From Bacteroidota bacterium (lineage in GTDB: Bacteria; Bacteroidota; Bacteroidia; Chitinophagales; LD1): a stretch of DNA of 64,000 nucleotides. The stretch lies in the NCBI GenBank assembly GCA_947479455.1, contig CANJZE010000001.1, forward strand, positions 173,106-237,105, in the 5' to 3' direction. A model generated the notes under the pieces. It was not told the DNA's origin and made no database searches. It was given only the letters and a program-made list of their open reading frames with translations. This document shows positions 18,219 to 26,308 of the stretch, one piece after another. Each line of letters opens with the position of its first letter. Position 1 is the first letter of the stretch. A program made the position numbers and the translations under genes.

Positions 18219-19904
18219 TTACGAAGCTACCAACTTCTTGTACTTGAATTTCCGCGGTTGGTCGTCAGTAATTCCTAAGCGTTGTTTTTTGTTTTCTTCA
18301 TAAGCACTGAAATCGCCTTCGAACCAGTAGATACTTCCTTCGCCTTCAAACGCAAGTATGTGTGTGCATACACGGTCAAGAAACCAGCGGTCGTGCGAAA
18401 TAATAACTGCACAGCCTGCATAATTTTCCAATGCTTCTTCAAGCGCGCGAATCGTGTTCACATCCAAATCGTTTGTAGGCTCATCTAGCAAAAGCACGTT
18501 AGCTTCATCGCGTAAAGTGAGTGCTAAATGCAAACGATTTCTTTCGCCACCCGAAAGTATTTTGATTTTCTTTTGTTGATCGGCTCCGTTAAAATTAAAG
18601 CGCGAAACATAGCCGCGGCTGTTCATTTTCAAACTGCCAAGTTCAATCCACTCACCACCTTTGCTTATCACTTCCCAAACGGTTTGCTCAGGGTCAATGT
18701 TGCTATGCGCTTGATCAACGTAGGCAATCTTTACGGTCTCACCCACTTCAAATGTTCCTGAAGTAGGTTGTTCTTCGCCCATAATCATGCGGAACAACGT
18801 TGTTTTACCTGCACCGTTTGGCCCGATGATACCCACAATACCTCCCTGGGGTAACTCGAAACTTAAATTTTCATAGAGCAATTTATCGCCAAATGCTTTT
18901 GAAACATTCTTGGCAACAATAACTTTTGCTCCCAGTCGCGGACCCGGTGGAATATAAATATCCAACTTCTCTTCACTCTGTTTGGTTTCTTCCGAAGCCA
19001 TTTTTTCGTAATTCTGAATACGCGCTTTCGATTTTGCCTGACGCGCTTTTTGTCCCATGCGCACCCAAGCCAACTCACGCTCCAACATTTTCTGACGCTT
19101 GCTTTCGCTCTTTTCTTCCTGCGCCATTTTAATTTGTTTCTGCTCTAACCAGCTAGAGTAATTTCCCTTCCATGGAATTCCTTTGCCGCCATCTAATTCC
19201 AAAATCCATCCGGCAACATTGTCGAGAAAATAACGATCGTGCGTAATGCAAATAACGGTTCCCTTGTATTGCGCTAGGTGATGCTCTAACCATAAAACTG
19301 ATTCTGCATCTAAGTGATTCGTTGGCTCATCGAGCAACAACACATCGGGTTCCTGCAACAGCAAACGGCAAAGTGCCACTCTTCTTTTTTCGCCACCTGA
19401 AAGAACTTTTACCGAAGCATCTCCATCGGGACATTGCAAGGCACTCATAGCGCGATTGAGAACCTGATCAATTTCCCATGCGTTAGCCGCGTCAATTTTA
19501 TCTTGCAAAACGCCCTGACGTTCAAGCAATTTTTCCATGCGATCGCCATCTAAATTAGGGTCGTTGAACTCATCGCTTATTTTATTGAACTCTTCCAGTA
19601 AATTGAAAATCTCTTTCTTGCCTTCACGAATGATTTCAATAACGGTTTTGCTTTCATCTAACTCAGGTTGTTGCTCTAAATAACCAACCGAATAGTCTTT
19701 GCTCTTTTCAATTTTGCCCAAATAATTTTCATCGAGCCCTGCAATAATTTTAAGCAAGGTTGATTTACCCGACCCGTTTGCTCCAATGATTCCGATTTTA
19801 GCTCCGTAAAAAAAGCTGAGGTAAATATCTTTCAGAATTTGCTTTTGTGGCGGAATGGTTTTGCCAACTCCCTGCATTGAAAAGATAACTGTATTGTCTG
19901 CCAT
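18219..19904 (-). CDS. ettA: ABC-F ATPase EttA (energy-dependent translational throttle)
   Basis: 561 residues with two ABC cassettes and no membrane domain. The first Walker A is GANGSGKS (41-48), with signature LSGGEKRR near 165 and Walker B LLLDEPTNHLD. The second is GPNGAGKT near 359, with LSGGERNR and LLLDEPTNDLD. The inter-cassette linker is strongly basic and helical (the family's P-site tRNA interaction motif). The protein ends LGITDDQPRKFKYKKL, as in EttA. It binds the ribosomal E site and gates translation in response to ADP/ATP. Length and ends match the family. A -7 type element TATATTCG lies at 19923-19930. Confidence 0.95.
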   Translation of the reverse strand: MADNTVIFSMQGVGKTIPPQKQILKDIYLSFFYGAKIGIIGANGSGKSTLLKIIAGLDENYLGKIEKSKDYSVGYLEQQPELDESKTVIEIIREGKKEIFNLLEEFNKISDEFNDPNLDGDRMEKLLERQGVLQDKIDAANAWEIDQVLNRAMSALQCPDGDASVKVLSGGEKRRVALCRLLLQEPDVLLLDEPTNHLDAESVLWLEHHLAQYKGTVICITHDRYFLDNVAGWILELDGGKGIPWKGNYSSWLEQKQIKMAQEEKSESKRQKMLERELAWVRMGQKARQAKSKARIQNYEKMASEETKQSEEKLDIYIPPGPRLGAKVIVAKNVSKAFGDKLLYENLSFELPQGGIVGIIGPNGAGKTTLFRMIMGEEQPTSGTFEVGETVKIAYVDQAHSNIDPEQTVWEVISKGGEWIELGSLKMNSRGYVSRFNFNGADQQKKIKILSGGERNRLHLALTLRDEANVLLLDEPTNDLDVNTIRALEEALENYAGCAVIISHDRWFLDRVCTHILAFEGEGSIYWFEGDFSAYEENKKQRLGITDDQPRKFKYKKLVAS

Positions 19905-19922
19905 AATTTTTGAAATGAGGGG

Positions 19923-19930
19923 CGAATATA
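19923..19930 (-). promoter_or_regulatory. Bacteroidota -7 promoter element for ettA
   Basis: The minus-strand sequence TATATTCG fits TAnnTT(T/C)G. It lies 18 bp upstream of the ettA start, with GCCCC following, as at other promoters in this window. No good -33 TTTG is visible, so the call rests on the -7 element alone. Confidence 0.5.
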
Positions 19931-20034
19931 CAAGAGAAGTTTACAGTTTGAAGGTGTGTGTTGCGGGCTATTGAAACGGTTTCTCTTATCTGATTTAGTT
20001 TTATCAAATTCACGCCTCAAAATTTAAGCAAAAC

Positions 20035-22152
20035 ATGAAAACCCTACTCGCTTTTTTCTGCATCACTTTCGCGTTAGTTTCTTTTTCGGCAAGTGTTACG
20101 CACGGTCCTATTGTAGGTGCGGTAACAGATGTAAGTTGTCGTGTTTTTGTTCGCACTGATTCTGCAGTGAGTGTAACCGTGGAGTTGAGCCCCACCAGTA
20201 CTTTTCTTTCTATTGTTTCTACAGCAACAGGAACAACGGATTCAGCGCGAAATAATATTGCAACATTTGCACTTAATGGTCTTCAGCCCAACACAAAATA
20301 CTTTGTTCATTTTTTAATCAACGGAAATATTTCTGGCGATGTAGGAACCTTTGAGACATTTCATTCCACTTCTTCTTCGGCACATCAGGTATTTTTAACG
20401 GGCTCGTCAATCAAAGATTTAACGAGTGCCGATTCTTCCATATTCACTCAGGCAAAAACTGAAAATGCAAAAGGCTTTATTGAAATGGGCAATTGGGGTT
20501 ACCCTGACGGTAACGGATGGTTCGATATTTATTTTAGCAGCCCACCGCAAAGTTGGGCAAACACCTACACGAACGTTCAGGACCTTTATAAGCAGCGATA
20601 TACTTCGCTCATACATCAAACTTTTATTAAATCCATAGCCATGGATTATGTTTACAGCGACCACGATTTTTTGAATGATGCAGCCGCGAAAGATGCAGTA
20701 AGCGGAATTGTGATTAATCCTTTTTTAGGACTTCCTCTTGGGCAAGCTGAGCTTTGGACACAGCTGCCGGTGGGGCGCAACAATTCTATGCAAGGTTACC
20801 GCGATTGGTTTCCTGCCTACCCTTTATACGACTCAACAGAAGGTATCTATCACAGCTTTCGCTCGGGTAACGCTGAATTTTTTGTAATTGATACTCGCTC
20901 TATGCGTCAACCACAAGCATTGGCAATTGCTTATAGCAGCGTGACCACGCTTTGGTCGTATGCACCGGCTTCCAACTACACTATGCTAGGCACTAATCAA
21001 ATGAATTGGTTAAAGAATGGTTTGCAAAATTCTACAGCTAAATGGAAGTTCATCATCAGCACCGACACTTATAACCGAGGTGGAAGATTGGCTTATGATA
21101 CGTTGCTCAAAATAGGCAACGGTGCTGCTCCATATTGGGAATTGGAAACCGTAGGCATTACCATTGCAAACAAAGGTTATACTGCTGTTCAATACTTTGC
21201 CGATATGTGGGCAGGTTTTCATGAAGATGCCGATTCACTTTTGTTTTATGTGTTGGATAACAACATCAAAAATGTTTTTATGATCAGCGGTAATTCAAAT
21301 ACTGTTGGTTTAGATGATGGTATTAATTCGGGATTGCCTGAACTCAATTCCGGAAATCTGAAACAAACCAATTCGTACAGCTGGAAATATTATCAGCAGT
21401 TTATGGGTTTTAATGAATGGGATTTGGGTGGAAGTGGTTTGTGTGGTCAAGATAATTTCAATCCTACTTATGGCAGAATTGAAATTTTCAACGATGATTC
21501 TATTCGCCTGAGTGCTGTTGATGCCAATGGAAATGAAGTATGCGGGGCAAACTTTTTTGCCGATGCACCTTACAAATACAATCCGCTTTATCATGCCAAC
21601 CGTTTGCCCGTTGCGGCTAACGATGTAGCTACTGTTGCTAATAATGACACCGTAAATATTGCTGTTTTAACCAACGATTCAGATTTTGAAAACGACCCGC
21701 TGTATGTGGGTGTGGTTACTAATCCTGTAAACGGAACAGTGGTTACAAATCCTGATAACAGTTTTACTTACACTCCCGATTCTGCTTTTACTGGCACCGA
21801 TACATTTAGTTATCAAACCTGCGAAAGCTCAAATGCATTGTGTGCAAATTGTGTAACCGCTCGTGTTACCATTACAGTAACTCAAGCAACCGCAATTCAG
21901 AATTTGCCCGCTAATGTTCAGGTGAAGGTTTATCCAAACCCAACTCAAAACACTTTGTTTGTTGAAGCATCAAACTCTGACGAAGTTTTTCAAATAGAAC
22001 TGACAACTACTTTAGGAGAAAAACTGTTGAGTAAAAAATTTACATCGAAGACATCTTTAGATGTTTCTCAACTTGCTTCGGGTAGTTATTTCTATAGTCT
22101 TAAACGAAATAAAGAAGTGGTGAAACACGGTAAGATCGAAGTGCTGAGGTAA
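20035..22152 (+). CDS. Type IX-secreted PhoD-like protein with degenerate metal site
   Basis: 705 residues. Signal peptide about 1-19. Then an FN3-like PhoD N-terminal domain (GPIVGAVTDVSCRVFVRT to about 105), a PhoD-like phosphatase domain (about 115-520), a cadherin-like/Ig domain (about 525-620; NDSDFENDPLYVGVVTNPVNG) and a type A T9SS sorting domain (about 625-705; VKVYPNPTQNTLFVE to the end). The catalytic signatures are eroded: GSC reads GSS, LGDN reads MGNW, WDDHDY reads YSDHDF, and SGDxH reads SGNSN. The iron-binding Cys and an Asp are therefore missing. It may bind rather than hydrolyse, or use different chemistry. It is distant from the two PhoD lipoproteins at 5.8-7.9 kb. Confidence 0.85.
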   Translation: MKTLLAFFCITFALVSFSASVTHGPIVGAVTDVSCRVFVRTDSAVSVTVELSPTSTFLSIVSTATGTTDSARNNIATFALNGLQPNTKYFVHFLINGNISGDVGTFETFHSTSSSAHQVFLTGSSIKDLTSADSSIFTQAKTENAKGFIEMGNWGYPDGNGWFDIYFSSPPQSWANTYTNVQDLYKQRYTSLIHQTFIKSIAMDYVYSDHDFLNDAAAKDAVSGIVINPFLGLPLGQAELWTQLPVGRNNSMQGYRDWFPAYPLYDSTEGIYHSFRSGNAEFFVIDTRSMRQPQALAIAYSSVTTLWSYAPASNYTMLGTNQMNWLKNGLQNSTAKWKFIISTDTYNRGGRLAYDTLLKIGNGAAPYWELETVGITIANKGYTAVQYFADMWAGFHEDADSLLFYVLDNNIKNVFMISGNSNTVGLDDGINSGLPELNSGNLKQTNSYSWKYYQQFMGFNEWDLGGSGLCGQDNFNPTYGRIEIFNDDSIRLSAVDANGNEVCGANFFADAPYKYNPLYHANRLPVAANDVATVANNDTVNIAVLTNDSDFENDPLYVGVVTNPVNGTVVTNPDNSFTYTPDSAFTGTDTFSYQTCESSNALCANCVTARVTITVTQATAIQNLPANVQVKVYPNPTQNTLFVEASNSDEVFQIELTTTLGEKLLSKKFTSKTSLDVSQLASGSYFYSLKRNKEVVKHGKIEVLR

Positions 22153-22168
22153 AATACTTTTCTGTTTA

Positions 22169-22199
22169 TTTGAAAATCTGAATTGTGATTTTACATTTG
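22169..22199 (+). promoter_or_regulatory. Promoter of the tRNA-Val array
   Basis: TTTG at 22169-22172 and TACATTTG at 22192-22199 are separated by 19 bp, matching the Bacteroidota sigma factor consensus (TTTG-N19-TAnnTTTG). It lies 20 bp upstream of the first truncated tRNA unit, so the whole array is probably one transcript. Confidence 0.75.
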
Positions 22200-22218
22200 C
22201 GCTCCGCTTTTTAGAAAG

Positions 22219-22499
22219 GGGAGATTAGCTCAGCTGGTTCAGAGCATCCCGATACAGTCGGGAGGGTCAGAGGTAGAAAAGTTCTTTTGTTCTTTGTGAA
22301 AATTAAATATTGGGAGATTAGCTCAGCTGGTTCAGAGCATCCCGATACAGTCGGGAGGGTCAGAGGTAGAAAAGTTCTTTTGTTCTTTGTCGAAAATTAA
22401 ATATTGGGAGATTAGCTCAGCTAGTTCAGAGCATCCCGTTACAATTGGGAGGGTCAGAGGTAGAAAAGTTCTTTTGTTCTTTGTCGAAAATTAAATATT
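22219..22499 (+). repeat. Three tandem truncated tRNA-Val copies with altered anticodon arm
   Basis: Three units begin at 22219, 22312 and 22406 (periods 93 and 94 bp), and the intact tRNA follows at 22500. Each keeps the 5' acceptor strand (gggagat) and a D arm; the D arm matches the intact gene in units 1 and 2 and has one base change in unit 3. The anticodon arm is replaced. In units 1 and 2 it is TCCCGA-tacag-TCGGGA, in unit 3 TCCCG-ttacaat-TGGGA, so the loop would present ACA instead of TAC. After gggtc the T arm and 3' acceptor are lost and replaced by agaggtagaaaag and a T-rich tail (gttcttttgttctttg). Units 1 and 2 are identical except for one inserted base in the tail. They cannot be charged as tRNAs. 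Confidence 0.9.
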
Positions 22500-22574
22500 G
22501 GGAGATTAGCTCAGCTGGTTCAGAGCATCTGCCTTACAAGCAGAGGGTCACAGGTTCGAACCCTGTATCTCCCA
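22500..22574 (+). tRNA. tRNA-Val (TAC)
   Basis: A complete cloverleaf of 75 nt. Acceptor GGGAGAT pairs with ATCTCCC, discriminator A. The anticodon arm is TCTGC-CTTACAA-GCAGA with anticodon TAC (reads GTA). The T arm is ACAGG-TTCGAAC-CCTGT. No CCA is encoded. It is the last of four tandem units and the only functional one. Confidence 0.97.
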
Positions 22575-22576
22575 CT

Positions 22577-22609
22577 AAAACCCTCTTGATTATCAAGGGG
22601 GTTTTTTTT
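22577..22609 (+). terminator. Rho-independent terminator of the tRNA-Val array
   Basis: The arms aaaaccctcttga and tcaagggggtttt form a strong hairpin with a tta loop, followed by a continuing T run. It starts 3 bp after the tRNA. Confidence 0.9.
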
Positions 22610-22806
22610 ATCCTAATTCGTAATCGTTTTTTCTGTTACAAAAGGTGGAAATGCTTTGCAAATTTCAACAAGACTTGTCATAAATCCTAAGCAACAGCAA
22701 CATTCAAATTTAAACTTGGTTCAAGAAGACAAAAACAGGATGCCCATCTTACATTGTAAGTGTGCGTAGTTTTCTGTTTGATTTGCTTCTACTGATATCT
22801 GATTTT

Positions 22807-25800
22807 TTACCGTATCACCGTCACACTTCCTTTACGGAAGATGCCGGTATCATCGCCAAACAAACCGAGTTTGAAGATATAAATGTAAACACCCGGAGGA
22901 ACTGGTTTGCTTTTGTAGTTGCCATCCCAAGGATAACTTCCTTCGTGCACTTTTTCACCCCATCGGTCAAAAACCTGAAAGAGAATAACACGAACACCAC
23001 TTTGCGCCTGGATATAAAAGTTATCGTTGTTGCCATCACCGTTTGGAGTAAAAGCATTGGGTATGTAAAAGTTGTTCGGAAAAATGACCCGTATCAAAGC
23101 CGAATCGGTAGCGGTGCAGCCGCCAGAATAAACGGTAACACCATAATACTGTGCCGGCACAATTGGCGAAACAAAAGGGTTATTGCATTGCGTGCACGAA
23201 ATATTGATAGCCGGATACCACCGGAACGAATCAATAGAAGCTGAACTCAAATTAATATCGGTGTAAAGCATTACGCTGTCACCATAGATTATCAAGGTAT
23301 CGGGATCGACCTGAACGGTAGGAGCAGCAACGGAAGTTATGGTAATTATGTTGCTTGTGTCTTTACAACCGTTAGCATCGGTAACTACAACGAAGTATTG
23401 TCCGCTTTGATTGGCTTGAATACTTGAAGTAGTGTTTCCTGTGTTCCAGGTATAAGTTGAAAAATTTTGTGTGGTAGAAATAGTTACACTTTGGTTGCTG
23501 CAAATAACTGTTGCACCGGTAGTGTCAATTTGAGCAGTAGGATTAGCCGTAGATAAAACCATCATCGTATCGTCACTAAAACAATCGGGGTCGAAAACAT
23601 GCACGGTATAAAAGAAAGTATCAATTGTTCCTACCGGAACATTTGCTTGTGGGTTAGCTGCATTAGTACTACTCAACCAACTTTGTGGCAAAACATTTTC
23701 GCCACTCCATAAAATAGATGCGCCATTAGTTGCAGTAGGATTTCCTCCAAGATTTACTAAACCACCTTCGCATAAACGAACATCGGCACCAGCATCTGCC
23801 ACCGGAATTGGTTTCGAGAAAATGTACATGGTATCGTGCGCCACACAAGTGGCAGTAGTAGCCGTAAGCGCATAAAAGAAAGTATCAATTGTTCCTGCCG
23901 GAATAGTTGCTTGTGGATTTGCAGCGCTTGTACTATTCAACCAACTTTCCATCGTTGCACTTTCGCTGGTCCATAAAATAGTAGCTGCATTAGTTGAAGG
24001 GCTTCCTCCAATTAAAACCGTTCCCCCTTGGCAAAGAATAATATCTGCACCGGCATCAGCAGTAGGAATAGGACTACTGAAAATAAGAATCGTATCCCTT
24101 CTGAAACACGAAGATGTTGTGGCTCTAACTACATAAAAAAAAGTATCAATAGTTCCCGCTGGAATATTTGCGGTGGGGTTAGTAGCTGTAGTGCTTGTTA
24201 ACCAGGATTGAACTAAACCTGTTTCGCCAGTCCATTGAATTGTCGCAGTTCCTACCGATGTAGGCGTTCCACCTAATTGTATGGGACCTCCGGCACACAA
24301 GTGCGCATCGAAACCTGCATCGGCTGGTGGTGAAGTAGTAACATTAATTTGAGCATCATTCGTTGGCGCAAAAAGGTTGCAGGTATCAAACGCAATACAG
24401 CTAACAAAAATACTTTGGTTTGGGCTTACCGTGTAAGTGTTAGAACCATAAATTGTATCAAATGTATTACCGCCATCTTGTGTCCACAGATAATGATAAG
24501 GCGGCACACCACAACTTGGATGCGCAGTTAACACCACTGGTTGACCTGCACAAATAGTTGATACAAGCGGAGTGATATTAGCTTCAATTTGGCATGCCTC
24601 CACGGTCATTTGCCACATATATCCCATTGCACAAAGCCAACCACAAACATCATTACAAGTAGAGTCTCGGTTTTTTAAAGTAAAATCAATGGCGTAATCG
24701 GGACACTGTGGTGAAAAGCAGGCGAGATAATTAGGAACAAAAGAATTAATAAGAATGGCTCCTGCGCCCGGAACTAAATTTGGATCTGTTGTACACGTTC
24801 CAGTGAATGGAGCTACCTGCGGATTGCAAACTAAGTTGCCCGTGCTTGTTCCGCAGGCATTACAAACAATTTGTTGAGTAACTTGCGAGAAGGTGCAAAA
24901 CGGTGCAGGGAGTGGTGGAGTACCACAGGTATTATCAAATTGAAGGCGGTATTCCAAATCAACCAAGGCATTCGTCAATTGACTTTTTCCAGGTACAATT
25001 ACCGTCATTTGATAATCGCAACTGAGCGGTTTAGTTGTAAAACCCATGCTCTCCGTAAAGCCACCGGGAGTGGTAACAAAATCACCTTTTTTAGTAACTC
25101 CCGAAACTGTAGGGTCAATGAATAACGGGTAGACATTTTCAATTCGAGTAAGCCATGATATAGGAACAAAAAGTTTTAGCGAGTATTCATTTCCATTTTT
25201 TTCTAATTGATAATTACCTTTTATACCCCAAGCCATAGCGTCAACAAATGAAGGCCGCTCATAAGTAATGCGAGTATTTCCTTTTTCATCTTGCACCAAA
25301 TAATCGCCACTAAAAAATTTACCGTCATGTTCGCCTTTCTTCGATTCAACAATGGAGTAACCATTTGGCAAAGTGATTATGTCTTCAATCACCATAAATC
25401 CTTTTGAAATTGGAATTTGAATTGGCTCATTCAACACAAAATTTGTTTTCACTTCGCCTGCACGAAACGTTTCTTCCATGTTTATTCCGTTCCAGATGTT
25501 GTGTACTTCGAGTCCCTCCTCTCCTACATTTTCATGCGAGAAATCGGCAGGAAGAGCAGTTGAATAAGCAACGCCTTCGTCATAGAAATACATCGAAAGT
25601 TTTTTGTTGTATTCAAATTCGAAACCTCTGTCAATGATTGATGTGGAATGTTTGTTCAAATCAATTTTTGTAGGACAAGGCTGGTCGTTAGCTGTAAAAA
25701 CTCCTGCATGGTTTGCCTCGGCACGAAGACGAAAATCAATGGTTCTCCAAATATCGTTCTCGTTTTTTTTGTAATGCAGCGGGAAATAAGATTTCTGAGA

Positions 25801-26082
25801 GTAGGTATGCCCTGCATCATACGCATCAATAAATTGCCGCGAATCAATCGTTCGCTTTTCAATCAACTCGGCACAATCGGCACATTGCGCATTGAACGGA
25901 ACCAAACCAAATTCGGGATGCTCCTTGGCTACAGCGGGAGCAAGTTTATTAATGAGTTCGGCTGAGGAAATTTTTTGTGTGCTATGAAAAGTTTTGAAGT
26001 TAGGTTGCTTCACTCGCATTTGCTGCGCATTACCAAATAAAAACAGAAAAATTACGACAGACAGGGTTAGAGTCTTTTTCAT
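22807..26082 (-). CDS. Giant secreted protein with repeat domains and gliding-type (type B) T9SS sorting domain
   Basis: Start at 26082 chosen because MKKTLTLSVVIFLFLFGNAQ is a signal peptide; the frame extends upstream to 26145 without family support. 1091 residues. About the first 350 are an ordered N-terminal domain without known name, then a Cys-rich region. Three tandem repeats of about 86 residues follow (each with ADAG.D..LC.GG, LGG, ILWT/S, W.T/S S..A.NP, IPAGTIDTFFY), then PKD-like modules and a CHU_C domain (NAFTPNGDGNNDNF, FDRWGEKVHE, PPGVYIYIF). Probably displayed on the cell surface. The ligand is unknown. Confidence 0.88.
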   Translation of the reverse strand: MKKTLTLSVVIFLFLFGNAQQMRVKQPNFKTFHSTQKISSAELINKLAPAVAKEHPEFGLVPFNAQCADCAELIEKRTIDSRQFIDAYDAGHTYSQKSYFPLHYKKNENDIWRTIDFRLRAEANHAGVFTANDQPCPTKIDLNKHSTSIIDRGFEFEYNKKLSMYFYDEGVAYSTALPADFSHENVGEEGLEVHNIWNGINMEETFRAGEVKTNFVLNEPIQIPISKGFMVIEDIITLPNGYSIVESKKGEHDGKFFSGDYLVQDEKGNTRITYERPSFVDAMAWGIKGNYQLEKNGNEYSLKLFVPISWLTRIENVYPLFIDPTVSGVTKKGDFVTTPGGFTESMGFTTKPLSCDYQMTVIVPGKSQLTNALVDLEYRLQFDNTCGTPPLPAPFCTFSQVTQQIVCNACGTSTGNLVCNPQVAPFTGTCTTDPNLVPGAGAILINSFVPNYLACFSPQCPDYAIDFTLKNRDSTCNDVCGWLCAMGYMWQMTVEACQIEANITPLVSTICAGQPVVLTAHPSCGVPPYHYLWTQDGGNTFDTIYGSNTYTVSPNQSIFVSCIAFDTCNLFAPTNDAQINVTTSPPADAGFDAHLCAGGPIQLGGTPTSVGTATIQWTGETGLVQSWLTSTTATNPTANIPAGTIDTFFYVVRATTSSCFRRDTILIFSSPIPTADAGADIILCQGGTVLIGGSPSTNAATILWTSESATMESWLNSTSAANPQATIPAGTIDTFFYALTATTATCVAHDTMYIFSKPIPVADAGADVRLCEGGLVNLGGNPTATNGASILWSGENVLPQSWLSSTNAANPQANVPVGTIDTFFYTVHVFDPDCFSDDTMMVLSTANPTAQIDTTGATVICSNQSVTISTTQNFSTYTWNTGNTTSSIQANQSGQYFVVVTDANGCKDTSNIITITSVAAPTVQVDPDTLIIYGDSVMLYTDINLSSASIDSFRWYPAINISCTQCNNPFVSPIVPAQYYGVTVYSGGCTATDSALIRVIFPNNFYIPNAFTPNGDGNNDNFYIQAQSGVRVILFQVFDRWGEKVHEGSYPWDGNYKSKPVPPGVYIYIFKLGLFGDDTGIFRKGSVTVIR

Positions 26083-26089
26083 AAGGTGC

Positions 26090-26097
26090 CAAATATA
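26090..26097 (-). promoter_or_regulatory. -7 promoter element of the giant T9SS protein
   Basis: TATATTTG on the minus strand ends 7 bp before the chosen ATG at 26082. This matches TAnnTTTG and predicts a leaderless or very short-leader message, which also supports the start at 26082 rather than 26145. The -33 element is not clear. Confidence 0.55.
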
Positions 26098-26159
26098 GTA
26101 ATATGGGTAAGACGTAAAATGAGAAGGAAAAGGATGCAACCTCATCTAAAATCTAAAGC

Positions 26160-26285
26160 AATTTGTCATTCCGAGTTTTAGCTCCCGATAGGTCGAGCCA
26201 AGTTTTCCAAAACGAGGAAACTTGTATTTCTATAGGTAACCTATACAAGTTCCTTCGCTACGCAAAGCCTACGTTCAGGATGAAA
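26160..26285. repeat. Interspersed Bacteroidota-type palindromic repeat
   Basis: The intergenic spacer holds gtcattccgag ... tcccgataggtcgag ... and, near 26220-26265, aacttgtatttctataggt facing acctatacaagtt, with a final gttcaggatgaaa. It resembles the spacers at 16275-16365 and 30985-31075 (tcatcctgaac / atcaggatgac words). It does not encode protein. Confidence 0.5.
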
Positions 26286-26308
26286 GCCCAATTAGACTTT
26301 AATCTTTA

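Noticed and set aside
22219-22574. CRISPR array
   Set aside because: The repeats are 93-94 bp, have no unique spacers and end in an intact tRNA, so this is a tRNA-derived tandem array.
22445-22690. 81-codon frame across the tRNA-Val
   Set aside because: It lies over the tRNA and its terminator and contains no protein signature.
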